Of a stretch of 64,000 nucleotides of DNA, positions 23,761-35,384 are shown in pieces. How positions within the stretch are numbered: position 1 is the stretch's first letter; each line of letters starts with the position of its first letter. The position numbers were made by a program, and so were the translations under genes. This DNA comes from Plazaster borealis (Eukaryota; Echinodermata; Asteroidea; Forcipulatida; Labidiasteridae), in NCBI GenBank assembly GCA_021014325.1, contig CM037476.1:12622827-12686826 (forward strand), written 5' to 3'. The notes under the pieces are model-generated. The model saw only the letters and a program-made list of their open reading frames with translations. It had not been told where the DNA came from and searched no databases.

Positions 23761-24416
23761 TTTGATTGCGTATTAAAGAAAGGGACGACGCGACTCCGGA
23801 AGGATATGATGCAATTAATTGGCGTGAAGATGGGGAGTAATTGCACTCAAGTCTCAAATAGATTGCAGTCAATCGATCTGACTAAGCCGCGATGGGGCTG
23901 GCTAAGGCGATGAGGTTACCCGGGTAGGAATAGCATAACCACGGCATGTTCTTTAACACCGAGGAATGGTGGTGGTAGTATAACAGTCCTCTGAACCGTG
24001 AAGGCCCCTACCATTGACCCTCAAACCAAAACATTCCAAACCAAATCAAATGTAACCGATGACTCCATTGAAAAATAGAGTCTGGCACCTTCATTGGTAC
24101 AGAGTGGATCAGTCTAAAAGATGGGTACTATACAGGGAACGTGATCCAGTTGCTAAAGGCATGATTAATGTTTGAACATGACTTCGTGTGTGGAGTTGTC
24201 CCCATTACAGGCAACCCCCTGTATATCTAAAAAGTCTTATTCTTCAATCTCGTAACTTTAGAACTATGCATGTAATGCCTTCATTTATTATGCGTTGAAT
24301 AAAACTGTGAGAATATTTTGAAGGAATTATTCTTGTTTTACAAATGCTGGGGGCTCTTAGAGTCAAGCCGGTTTGTTCAATTTTCGGACCGAGATGCGCT
24401 CAATTTATTATCAATA
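23761..24416. other. stretch without recognised genes
   Basis: No recognisable feature. Confidence 0.4.
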
Positions 24417-24789
24417 TTAAAGGCATCGTACACGTTTGGTAATTGTCAAAGACCAGTATTCTCACTTGGTGTATCCCAACATATACATAAAATAACAAGC
24501 CTGTGAAAATTTGGGCTCAATTGGTCATCGAAGTTGCAAGAAAATGATGAAAGAAAAAACACCCTTGATGTACAAATTTGTGTGCTTTCAGATAAGAATA
24601 AAAACTTCTTGCAAGAAGTTGTTATTATTTTAGTGAGAAATTACGTCTTTCTCAAAAACTACGTTACTTCTGAGGGAGTCGTTTCCTACAATGTTTTATA
24701 CTATCCACAGCTCTCCGTTGCTGTAACCAAGTTAGTTTTTATGCTAATATTTGTTTTGAGTCATTACCAAACGTGTACGATACCTTTAA
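24417..24789 (+). mobile_element. TTAA element, subfamily A, copy 5
   Basis: TTAAAGGCATCGTACACG and ACGTGTACGATACCTTTAA are perfect inverted ends over about 17 bp. The central palindrome has one change (AAGTTGTT). Confidence 0.92.
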
Positions 24790-24934
24790 CGATATGATAA
24801 TTTTTTTGCAATCAATTGATTTACGCAAACAGTATTAAAACACATGTCAGTTGTCGTATTGTTGGCTTCTGTTTAATTCCCAGCAATCATTACTATGTAA
24901 AGCTATCAAAGCCAATATGTATACCAAGTACCAT

Positions 24935-25140
24935 CGCCACCACCACCAATAGCACAAACGAAAACCAACAAACAACAACAAGAACACTAACACCAGCACG
25001 ACCAACAACAACGACGACGACGACGATGACGACGACGACGACGACACAAAAACTACAAGAACCAAAACAACAAGAACAACAACAACAACAACAACAGTAA
25101 CAAGAAGGACACCAACAACAACATCATCAACAAAGACAAC
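24935..25140. repeat. compound ACA/ACG/CAA triplet repeat
   Basis: Interleaved (CCA)n, (CAA)n and (ACG)n runs. Plus-strand reading gives poly-T/Q and minus-strand reading gives poly-S/V, both artefacts of the triplets. Confidence 0.9.
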
Positions 25141-26109
25141 AATCCATTTACACTCTCCATTGCCATAGCATGTTAACTATTACGCATATGTTTTCCACCG
25201 CAAACAACCTAGCCCATTATCCATTATACGGAGAATAAAATCTAATTAAGGCACAGGTTATTAAAAGGGAATTAAAATATAAATATATGTAAGCAAACAA
25301 TGGACTTAAACGCATTGTCATTATAAGCTTCTAGGAATACAATGCGTAATGCACACAGCGCCGTTACAACACCCTGTGAATATAAATTACCTTTGCCACG
25401 GTCAGCTGAATTTTGTTCAGGAAATTGAAATTATGTAAAACGATCCGAATATTATTCCGTGGGTATTATACTGGTTGTATTAAATACAACCCGTTGACAA
25501 CCGCGTATTATAAAGGCCTCGTGAAGGCCAATTGTATAATCAAAACGAAACGGACAGAGTTAACTACAAAGTGATCCCCTTTTTTTACAGTGAACATTAT
25601 AGTCCCTCGTGCATTACCCCTTTTCACTTAGTCCCCCATCCCCGAAGGCTGTTTGAACTCAACATCTATTTTTACTTGTGATGGACCCCAATTTTCTGTG
25701 CTCTGGTCAAATCAGGCATCCCGTGAAATGCTACGAACATATCCAGGGGCTATCGGGGACGGTGGTAAGAGTGAAAATTGCAGGACAATTTTTATCCAAT
25801 TATACAACGGCATGAATGATTGGTCATTGGCATCACATAACCAACAAATCTCGCTGAGTCTGTATTTTCTCGTTCAAATGATGTGGTGAGATTTGGTATG
25901 CATTCGCACCCAGGATTACATAATTTACGAGGACAGGGACAGAAATAATGGACAGTTGAAGAAACAAACGTGGGTGCTTTATGTGACAAAAAGCATGCAA
26001 CAGTATTTATATCATACGGGAAATAACGGTTATAAGCATTCTGCTCAAGCGACCACTTTATCTGTACATCATTAAAAAAAACAGTCCCAAAACAATGTGT
26101 TTTAACGCT
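25141..26109. other. stretch without recognised genes
   Basis: Nothing recognisable; frames up to 78 codons. Confidence 0.4.
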
Positions 26110-26285
26110 ACATACGAACTGTGGACCTGAGAACAAAAGAGGTCCACATAATGTGGGAACTTCGAACACTATGTGGACTTAGCACGTCCACACAGTGTTT
26201 TTCCTTACAGTGTAAAGAACAAAGGAATGTCCACAGAGTGACTGCAACACAGAGCTGTGTGTATCAGTAGTTTGTGTGTATAATT
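26110..26285 (+). mobile_element. family F element (GTCCACA words), copy 1
   Basis: Contains ACAAAAGAGGTCCACATAAT, ACACTATGTGGACTTA, CGTCCACACAGTGTTT and CAAAGGAATGTCCACAGAG in this order. The same order occurs at 59092-59252 and, inverted, at 31163-31340. The inverted GTCCACA/TGTGGAC words would fold the element into a hairpin. Confidence 0.7.
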
Positions 26286-26813
26286 TGCTTCAAATGGATA
26301 AAACAACCAATGTGTAAGTTTGTGTGTGTGTTAATTACTTCAAGAACGTGAACTACAGCTAATGCATATAAGATAGCGATTTCCGAAGAGAATTCCTCAA
26401 CATTATCCACATTATTTCAACTCGTTATAATATTCCACAGACCATTATTATACATTGCACTAAATGAACACCGATCATATTAATATGGCTGCCAGAGAGC
26501 CATTAAATAGCAATAAACTGCCAATTCAAGGTTTATCCCCGGGTAGTGCATAATGTGGCACGCGTTTTATTAAGCGATACCACTCCACAAGATAGCAACA
26601 ATCATACGGGGTAAACCGTAGCCACGTGGCAGTCTACGCTCCGTACAAACCTTGTTTAGATTTACAGTTTAAATGTAACCTTTCAAGACAGAAAAACTCA
26701 AATCAAATCAGGTATGAGAACCACACGTGGTCTCGGTTATGGCAGAGAGTCTGCTGGCCATATTCCATCGAAAGACCTTCAGATATCCGAGCGCATCAAA
26801 TATGTTACACGTT
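26286..26813. other. stretch without recognised genes
   Basis: No recognisable feature. Confidence 0.4.
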
Positions 26814-27186
26814 TTAAAGGCACTGTACACGTTTGGTAATTACTCAAAATATATATGAGCATAAAAACTGACTAGGTAACGAGCAACGGAGAGCTGTTGA
26901 TAGTATAAAATATTGTGAGAAACGACTCCGTCTGAAGTAACGTTGTTTTTGAGAAAGAGGTAATTTCTCACTAAAATATTAAAAGACTTCTGGCCAGAAG
27001 CCCTTTTCAGGCATCTGAAGACACACACGTTGTACAACAAGGGTGTTTTTTTTCATCATTTTCTTGCAACTTCGATGACCAATTGAGCCCAAATTTTCAC
27101 AGGTTTGTTATTTTATGCATATGTTGGGATACACTAAGTGAAAATACTGGTCTTTGACAATTACCAAACGTGTCCAGTACCTTTAA
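26814..27186 (-). mobile_element. TTAA element, subfamily A, copy 6
   Basis: Inverted relative to copies 1-5. TTAA at both ends. The central palindrome is damaged (ACTTCTGGCCAGAAG), yet the damaged form is itself still palindromic. Confidence 0.9.
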
Positions 27187-27457
27187 GTCGCATTCGTTTG
27201 GTTAAATTATTGAATCGTTTTTACAAGCGTTAGTACCCATCGATTATTTATCTATTTTTCGAACTGTGTATACTGTAGAGATGTGTGAAGTAATACCGTA
27301 CCGATATAATGATTAATCAAATATTTGTATCCATACACATTTTTCAATATAATATTAGTTATCGATATTGACGCAGCAGTGTAAAATTATACTAAATACA
27401 CAAGTAAATTAAATTCGAAGCATTCTTAAAACTATACTTTTTTCAAGTTTCTTTTAC

Positions 27458-27799
27458 TTAAAGGCCATGTACACTATTGGTAAGATCGAAAAACACAAAT
27501 GTTCACAGATTCACACACAACTTACATGATTTAAAGTAAGTAATGGTTGAAAGGGTTCCTTAAAATAGTTCTGCCTAAAATGCTATCGTTTCTGAGAAAT
27601 GAGTAAAACAATAGTTTTAATCACGCGCGATATTTTGAAAAAACAGAAAACACATATAAGGTGTCTTTTCACTATTTGCTCGTGATCTCGATGACCAATT
27701 GAGCTCAAACTTTCACAGGTTTTGTTCATGCATATGTTGAATCACACAAAATGTGGACACTGCCTTTGAACTGTTACCAAAAGTGTACAATACCTTTAA
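27458..27799 (-). mobile_element. TTAA element, subfamily B, copy 2
   Basis: Inverted copy of the element at 5957-6298, with TTAAAGGCCATGTACAC and GTGTACAATACCTTTAA ends. Confidence 0.82.
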
Positions 27800-28018
27800 T
27801 GCCCGACATCTGAGTTTTTTCCCTTGCCAGGAGTGTGGTTTTTGATGAGCACAGCTCACAAGAAGTGTCCCTAAATTGCAACTATAATTTTATCATTCAA
27901 ACAAAAGGTATAAAGTAAAACGACAACGGTATTCGTAATAGGTTTTCAAACTGCTCCATTAGAATCGATTTCAAATTGTATCTCTAAATGAAATAATAAT
28001 GTTATCAGGCTTATTTTA
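27800..28018. other. stretch without recognised genes
   Basis: AT-rich, no recognised feature. Confidence 0.4.
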
Positions 28019-28033
28019 TTGTATATAAGTTAC

Positions 28034-28265
28034 CGGGGGTCGATCATGTCTCGATCGGTATTTCGACTGAATACACAAACAATCGTTGAAATTTTAATCG
28101 ACATCATTCCTGCATACCGGTCTCGGACATTAGAGAGACAGTCGAATGACAGCACTGTGTCAACAAGAACTATGCCGGGCGCTAGAGCAATATGTCTACC
28201 CACGAGTTTTGCCTTACGCCATGACGGTATGTCGTCACCCTCCAATTTGTTGTCGGTTATGAGGA
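28034..28265 (-). CDS. exon-like open stretch of unknown identity
   Basis: On the minus strand a 232-base stretch is open throughout. It is preceded by a CAG (28268-28266) and followed by GTAAC, so it could be an internal exon entering in phase 1 and leaving in phase 2. The peptide contains EGDDIPSWRKAKLVGRHIAL and later SFDCLSNVRDRYAGMMS. It has a mixed, non-repetitive composition and sits in an AT-rich desert. I do not recognise the family. Against it: the acceptor has a poor pyrimidine tract, the donor is weak, and the opposite strand is also open for 84 codons from 28019. It could equally be the remains of a mobile element. Its entry phase would match the exon at 36856, but that has a one-in-three chance of happening anyway. 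Confidence 0.18.
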
Positions 28266-29437
28266 CTGATTAAAGCTCTGGGTCTTCTGAATTTGTTGTG
28301 ATATAATTCAACTTCCCCTCCTACATTCAACCCCCCTAATTATGCAAAATAATTCACTTATAATTAACAAAACACGAAACAATTACAATATAAATTAACA
28401 GAGAAACACTTAAAACAAAGAAGCCTCAACACAGCAAACTAAAAATAAACCTTAAGTAAAAGTATAAAAAATAGAAATAAATAATTAAAATATTAACAGA
28501 TCAAATACTATGGCAAAAAATTGATTCATTCAAACATACCATTTTTATCCGCCCGTATATGGAGGTAAAGATTGTGTTCATTATTTACACGTTTATTACA
28601 TTTTTTTATTAGTCTCAACCTGGTTATAAAGTCAAGGGTGCAGCAATTAACGTACAATGCATGGAGGAAAATAATTTAAAAGCTCACTAAAAAACCCAAG
28701 ATCATAACAAATGACCCCATAAATGTTTTGTTTGTTCGTGTATTTATGTTTAATTTGAAGGAAAATAAAAAATTAACAACGTCTGACACGAGTTCGAGTT
28801 GAGTATGCGTCATGAAAAGGCTAAATGGCTCGCAAAGGATTATCTATACGATCATCTTTAAAGTTGTGGACTAAACGTTTTAATCAATACGGAATTCATC
28901 ATGTCAGTTCAAAGATTTTATATGCACCGAACGACTTATACAAGTGGTTTTGTTTGCTGATGATATTTTTGGACTGTATTGTCATTTTGCCCCCCCCCCC
29001 CCGATTCTGATTCGTAACGTGCAGCAAATGACTTCAGATAGAACAATGAGTTCATGAATATTAATGTCTTACTTATACTAATAATATGTAAATTCCGTTT
29101 CAGTCTCGATTAAAGGTGCGATCACGTCGCGTTTTCTCCAAAACTTCAATCTACAAAATAATCATCAATTGGTTCCAGTAAGCGCCATGCAAAGGAAGGC
29201 TCGAGGTTGATTGGGAAGGAGTTCGTTTCTTCAAATTCCTTTAAAACCCTTAACTGAGGGAAAGGGCCAATGAATCATTCCACACAATGATACATTTAGC
29301 GTATCTCCAAAATGTAATGACCTGTGGGAGTCAAATTCCTTAATTAAACAATTAATTCAAAAGGTTCAAATAATCATAGACAATAGCTGGGCAGGAAAAG
29401 ATTCGTCATATACTGTATGTGTAAAACATCATTGGAA
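28266..29437. other. AT-rich stretch without recognised genes
   Basis: Strongly AT-rich, with a C-run at 28990-29001. No recognised feature. Confidence 0.5.
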
Positions 29438-29512
29438 ATGACTCGGGAAAGTACTGAGTATACAGTGCTTTACACACATCGGTGTACGGGTAAAACCAAA
29501 TATAATATCTTC
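29438..29512 (+). mobile_element. SINE 3' tail fragment
   Basis: GACTCGGGAAAGTACTGAG and ACACATCGGTGTACGGGTAA match the body of the SINE seen at 57252-57410 and 59940-60148. The tRNA-like head is absent here. Confidence 0.65.
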
Positions 29513-29779
29513 GGAAATGCACAGAAAACATTTTTAATATAAGTTGGATGGTGTGGTACTATCTCTTGGCTATTTCGAGCATTTGTGTATAGTCAGGGGA
29601 GTTAAACTTTCAACACAAATGTCATGAAACGAATCGGTGAGGTTAAATTAAACTGTAATGTATTATTTCATGTACTTTATGTGATCAAGGGGGGGGGGTT
29701 GTCAGAGGGAGATTGAAGCATTTCAAGCCGATTTATTTTCCAAGGTAACTTGACAATCGTGTTTATCCTATATGACAAT

Positions 29780-30040
29780 GTACAATTTAATTCAATTGAA
29801 TGCGTTTATTTCCCAACAGATTGACAACGAGTATAATTGTCCCGTTGTTATGTACTAACTCCATCTGATTGCTCTGCATTAACTTAATACACGAATAAAG
29901 AAGAAGAAAAAACACTAATAACATGAGACAATATTTATTTGGTTGCGTTCCAGGTCCCCGTAAATCTAAATGAGTTTGTTTAATAGTGCCTGACGTCTTT
30001 AGTCGAAGGTCGAAGGCTGCTATTTGAGTGTCCTGCATTA
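29780..30040 (-). mobile_element. LINE 3' end
   Basis: On the minus strand it ends GGGAAATAAACGCATTCAAT followed by TGAATTAAATTG, the same style of tail as at 23425 and 41935. The upstream limit is uncertain. Confidence 0.45.
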
Positions 30041-30129
30041 TTTGCCAAATCCAGCTCCATCTTTACACAAAACCAGACGAGCTCATTGCTAGAAAACCTC
30101 AAAAAATGTAGTCACAATAATAACAATTA

Positions 30130-30420
30130 GAAAGCCTGATGAGTTATTGGCAGGAGACCCTCCACGAATTTGCAGAAAAATTAATAATTACGAGTTGGAC
30201 ATGGGTATTGTTATGAACATGTATTATCAGGTAATAAACCACAGGGGAAATCGACTGTGATTTTAAATTCTAGTACGGTTATGGTAACAATACTAATGTA
30301 GTAACAATACTAAAGTAAAAAGTCCTGACGAGCTATTGGCAAAAAGAACCAACCCAAAGATATGCAGGAACATTATTACAAATTTACTGGATTTGGGTAT
30401 TGTTGTGAAAACTTAATTAG
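30130..30420. repeat. diverged direct repeat, about 200-bp spacing
   Basis: AGCCTGATGAGTTATTGGCA at 30133 and AGTCCTGACGAGCTATTGGC at 30320 begin two similar stretches. Each continues with a GCAGGAA/GCAGAAA word and ends with GGGTATTGTTRTGAA. An old tandem duplication. Confidence 0.5.
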
Positions 30421-30741
30421 ATTATATAACGGTACATTTTCATTTTGTGTTTACTTATTATACGAAGCTTTGGTCATGCTTTTCCTTTTGACCCAGATGT
30501 TACGCAATACACCCTTACTATGTCATGGGCTAAATTTGTGGCTTCTCTGGCTTCACACAAATAAAGGCTCGTTCGTCACCATTGCAATGTCTCAAAATGG
30601 TGGCTTTGACTTACGGCTACGGCTTAACTACGAACGCCTATTCATTCAATATTAAAGCTGCTGCCACCGGTTATAGCCGTAGACGAAGACAACTCAGTCT
30701 GGTACACTGCATGGACAGGTGCATCTTACGTGTACACACGT

Positions 30742-30937
30742 CTGGGTTCACTTTCATGGAGCTGCTTAAGCACGAAAAGATGCTAAGCCCGACACAATGT
30801 TGCTTTCCGGAATAAGGTTACCAGCATTACATACAATTCCACTTGTACTGTTTTTGACTGGTTTCCTGCCAAGTTCTGCTTAGAATGGTTAGGCACAATT
30901 TTCTGCTAACACACAACTCGGTTAAATTTTGCCCCGA
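30742..30937 (-). mobile_element. family E element, copy 3
   Basis: Contains TCATGGAGCTGCTTAAGCAC at the left, TTCCTGCCAAGTTCTGCTTA inside and AATTTTGCCCCG at the right. A diverged full-length copy. Confidence 0.6.
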
Positions 30938-31162
30938 TGTAATGAATATTGGGGAAGACAGACTATACATTCCTATCTCCAGACAAATAACATGAAGTTC
31001 GCCTGTCTGAAACCGACAATTACTTGGATCTACCTAAAGTCTCTCCTAGTCTATTTGGTTCGGCAAGACTCTGGATCGCCTGTCTGAAACGGGTGTAGTA
31101 GATACAGGCCGACTCAAACAGTGAGTAGTGATACACATAAATGTCACTAGGAAAAAGCAAGC

Positions 31163-31340
31163 TCACAAACAAACACACAGCTCTGTGTTGCATACACTCT
31201 GTGGACATTCCTTTGTTCTATACATTTAAGAATTTTTTAATTCTTCAACACTGTAAAGAAACACTGTGTGGACGTGCATAAGTCCACATAGTGTTTCAAG
31301 TCCCTACACTGTGTGGACCACTTTTGATCTCAGGTCCACA
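31163..31340 (-). mobile_element. family F element, copy 2
   Basis: Inverted version of the copy at 26110: CTCTGTGGACATTCCTTTG, then CACTGTGTGGACGTGC, then GTCCACATAGTGTTTC and CTCAGGTCCACAC. Confidence 0.7.
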
Positions 31341-31421
31341 CTTTGTATGAAACACTTAAACAGCAAAATCCAAAGCATATTCTTCAGTCGATCCTCATCT
31401 ACAGGTAGCTATGTCTTGGAA

Positions 31422-31925
31422 GACCATTCAATATCATCCAATGTGGTTTTGAATGACAGCTAAACCATGCCAGCCTGCAAAATGATATCATGTGATGAAT
31501 GCATCTACACAGTACGCAGTCTGTCTGACCATTCAATATCATCCACTGTGGTTTTGAATGATAGATAAACTATGCCAGCCTGCAATAAGATATCATGTGA
31601 TGAATTCATCTACACAGCACACAGTCAACCCTCCTACTGTCTGACCATTCAATATTATTCTCTGTGGTTTTGAATGATATATAAACTATGCCAGCTTGCA
31701 ATGATATCATGTGATGGATGCATTTAAACAGTAATTCAACTCTCCTTTTCTGACCATTCAACATCAACCACTGAGGTTTTGAATAATAAACTATGCCAGC
31801 TTGTGCATCTACACAGTAAACAGTCAACCCTCCTACTTTCTGACCATTCATTATCATCCACTGCGGCTTTGAATGATATCTTAACTATGCCAGCTTGTGA
31901 CTCTCTACACAGTACACAGCCGTTA
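31422..31925. repeat. five-copy tandem repeat, unit 90-116 bp
   Basis: GACCATTCAATATCATCC-type units start at 31422, 31527, 31643, 31752 and 31842. Each contains GTGGTTTTGAATGATA, AACTATGCCAGC and CATCTACACAGTA. Minus-strand frames over it are repeat artefacts. Confidence 0.9.
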
Positions 31926-32969
31926 GTCTGTAGCCCCCTGTAGGCCGACATTGTTCTTTCCGTCATTCTGCAGCCTCATGTAGGGCCCGCAATGTTCTTC
32001 ACGCCATGCAATGTTTCGAAACCTCCAAAAGCAAGTGATGTTTTATAGTTATCAAACACCATGTTCAGTAGGGTATACGACAGATGTGAAAGTGCCCCTT
32101 TGGCCATCAGACAGCAAATATTCAAGCAAGACGCTTATAGAAGCAGTTCAAGTTGCCAGTACGTCAGAGCTATTGGTTCCGATCACAAACAATTCACTTA
32201 GAATCGCCCAGAGACGCCCTCTCGGGTTGACTGTCCGCTCTCCTCTCCCCAGAAGGTACACACACATACACAAAAAAAACATCTTCACTTCATCTTCACT
32301 GTTGATTACATAAAATCACTTGGAATGTAACCACAATTTTTTCTATCGGGGTTCCAAGATAAATCCCTGCGGGGGGGTTGTTGTACGCCGGTCTCGGGCG
32401 ATGTTCCACCCCTGCCGTTTACCCAAGCATTGAACCCTCAACGCAACGTAACACTTCAGTGGAACCCATGTTGTCATACTCTTTCTTCCTCCGGATGGAT
32501 TCCTGCATTTCAGTTTCGTGTTTCGCAATTTTCTTCGACAGTGGCATTTTGTGGTAACATTATGTCAATGAAGGAAGCCGGCATTCCTGAACATGAAACG
32601 AGCACTATACTGAAGTTGACGGACCAATAACACACAGAGCAGGCAAACACTTTGTTTTACAGCCATTTGAATTATCATGCAGTATGAAGCTTTGCATCTC
32701 AAAATGAAGGTCGTAATGTTGCATGATAATGATTTACACTCATGAACATGCATGGATCTGAAAAAATTATAACCTTAATGTGTGTTTAATGACAACGGGA
32801 AGAAATTAACCCATGTAAACTAACACTCGATTACACTGTAAGATGCCTACAAGATGTTGTCATTCAGATGAAACACGAAATGAGTTTTGCTTTTTTACCT
32901 TAATGTGATTATCTGTACGGATGCGCAGGGCCGCCACATGAAGAAAAAAATCCCGCTCTTATAACGGTG
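31926..32969. other. stretch without recognised genes
   Basis: Several short frames, no domain recognised. Confidence 0.4.
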
Positions 32970-33161
32970 ATGCACGTACATGATAGTTATCGTGTACGGA
33001 CATGATATTAGTTGTGTACGTACACAATAGTTTTCGTGTACGTACATGATAGTATTTGTGTACGTACATGATAGTTATCATGTACGTACACGATAGTTAT
33101 TTGTGTACGTACATGATATTAATTCTGTACGTACATTATAGTTATCGTGTACACGTACATA
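32970..33161. repeat. 22-bp minisatellite with GTACGTAC core
   Basis: About eight copies of a 22-bp unit GTACGTACATGATAGTTATN with small changes. The unit contains the palindrome GTACGTAC. The array also carries longer palindromes where TCATGTACGTACATGA-like words meet. Confidence 0.92.
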
Positions 33162-33589
33162 CAAATCCGACGTCAGACCGTCCTAAGCACTTCTAGGTTA
33201 GTTATCGACTGAAATATATTAACCAGACGATAGTACACAAAGGCTCAAAACATTCTAGGTTATGTTTTTGCATGACAAGTGCGGAAACATCTTTTCTGAC
33301 GACGCTGTTAATTGACGTTACCGGTCATACCAGAATGGCCATGCTCGTCCAACCAAAACAATGGCAAACACATTGCGCGTTCATTACAGCTACACGTCAA
33401 CAACATTACTACAATCACAGCAATGCTTCATTTAGAATTATATTAAAATGCAGGATTTTAGAAGTTGGTTGTAAATCTAAAAATTTGATATGAAGTGACG
33501 ATTTGAAACCACAATGCTTTTCATTTACAAAGACAGGCTGTGTTTAATAAGGATTTCTGTTTCTTTTCCTTTTGTTTCTCTGAGACTAC
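33162..33589. other. stretch without recognised genes
   Basis: No recognisable feature. Confidence 0.4.
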
Positions 33590-33834
33590 TACACTTTAAA
33601 AACCGGGGTGTTAAAATTGACATCATGGGTGTCGTCATATAGATATATCCAAGAGAGAATCAATTTAACATCATAGGGTGTTAAACTAACACCAACGTAC
33701 TTGTGTTGGCAGAAATTAATTTTATTTTAACACCCTATTGTGTACATTTTGATAATTTTCTTATATATATATATATATATATATGTGACAACATAAAATG
33801 GTGTCAATTTGAACACCCCAGTTTTTGCAGTGTA
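33590..33834 (+). mobile_element. family G TIR element, copy 1
   Basis: The left end TACACTTTAAAAACCGGGGTG and right end (minus strand TACACTGCAAAAACTGGGGTG) are inverted repeats. The interior has GGGTGTTAAACTAACACC and a (TA)n run at 33762-33784. Non-coding, about 245 bp. Confidence 0.78.
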
Positions 33835-33898
33835 TGGCACAAAATGATGGTGCACAATACAAACGAAACCCACATATATTTGCTGTTTGATATGCTAG

Positions 33899-34165
33899 TA
33901 CCTGGGGCCAATTTTATAGCGCTGCTTAACGGTAAGCAACTTTTCGTACTAACTATAGCAGACAAATGTGCTTAAGCATGAAAATTAGGCGGTCAGCTTA
34001 CGCGTTCACCATGGATTTGCATTGTTACGTCATTCATTTTCATACAGTAAGCACCGGAAGGTTTGTATGCCTTGTCGTGTGCTTACTGTTCATCTGTGCT
34101 ATGAAATGGAAACTCACACAGTAAGCACAAAATCGGCCGTAATAGCAGCTCCATGTGGGCTTTGA
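33899..34165 (+). mobile_element. family E-related element with GTAAGCAC interior
   Basis: Starts GGGGCCAATTTTATAGCGCTG and contains GTGCTTAAGCATGAAAATTAG, TCACCATGGATTTGCAT and several GTAAGCAC words. It ends near AGCAGCTCCATG, the usual beginning of the inverted end. Longer than E copies elsewhere, so a sister subfamily. Confidence 0.6.
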
Positions 34166-34996
34166 TGGTATACTTATCATTTTTTGTAAAAATAAACACA
34201 ATACTGTGTATTGTAACTGCATATGCCTGGCATGAATGACTTGTACAAACAATCAGTATGATTATTACGAAATGTATTTGAAATTACTTTTATTAAAGCA
34301 ACCTATTGCTGTACTTACATTCTGTGATTATATGGCGAGCATCCAATAAAAGGAATTGGTTTACTATATTGAACAATATTTTTTAAATCGTGTGTCGGAA
34401 CAGAGCCTCGCATGTCCATTGGGTTTTCAGTACCTATAGTCCTATGTTGTTTTGATGTTTGTTTTTGTTTTGGGGTTTGTTAACTTCTTTCCGTTATTTT
34501 GTTTTATTATGTTTTCCCCCTCTCAACCTGTGATTATATTATGCTCTTCAGTTATATCTTATTTAGTACGGTACCTGATGTCATAATAACTTAGGGTTTA
34601 CAGTTCTAAGTCACTTTATTGCAGACCCCTTAGTTTCAATACACGAAAGGATAGAAATAACTAATTTGGTCAATGTACGTCAACTGTGACCCGGAACCAT
34701 TAGGCACTTGTCGACCTCGAGGATTCCAATCTACCGCTACAAGTTTTCTTCTCCATACCCTTTCCCTTAAGAATAATCGTTTAGACTTTGACGTATTGTG
34801 TGTCAGCGAAGAAACTCCTTCGAATCCATTTCAGCATCAATAATGCACTTAGTGCGAATTGCAACATTAATGGTGGGTAAAATGACACCTGCGTTTAACC
34901 TCGCAGACGTATTTGTTTGTCAACAGATTCTTTGTGAACACGTATCCGACACAACAAAACAATATCATTTTATCTAAATGATATGTGATACTGAAT
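34166..34996. other. stretch without recognised genes
   Basis: T-rich near 34440-34510. No recognisable feature. Confidence 0.4.
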
Positions 34997-35384
34997 ACGT
35001 GATACTGAACACGTTTGGTAATTGTCGAAGACCAGTGTTCTCACTTGGTGTATCCCAACATATGCATAAAATAACAAGCCTGTGAAAATTTGGGCTCAAT
35101 TGGTCATCGAAGTTGCAAGAAAATGATGAAAGAAAAAACACCCTTGTTGTACAAATTTGTGTGCTTTCAGATAGGAACAAAAATGTCTTGCAAGAAGTTT
35201 TTATTATTTTAGTGAGAAATTACCTCTTTCTCAAAAACTACGTTACTTAAGTGGGAGTCGTTTCCTACAATGTGTTATACTATCAACAGCTCTCCGTTGC
35301 TTGTTACCAAGTTTGTTACCAAGTAAGTTTTTATGCTGATATTTGTTTTGAGTAAATACCAAACGTGTACGATACCTTCAAACC
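34997..35384 (+). mobile_element. TTAA element, subfamily A, copy 7 (decayed ends)
   Basis: The interior is intact but both TTAA ends are lost: the left reads GATACTGAACACGTTTGG and the right ATACCTTCAAACC. A 12-bp internal duplication (TTGTTACCAAGT twice) lies near 35300-35323. Confidence 0.88.
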
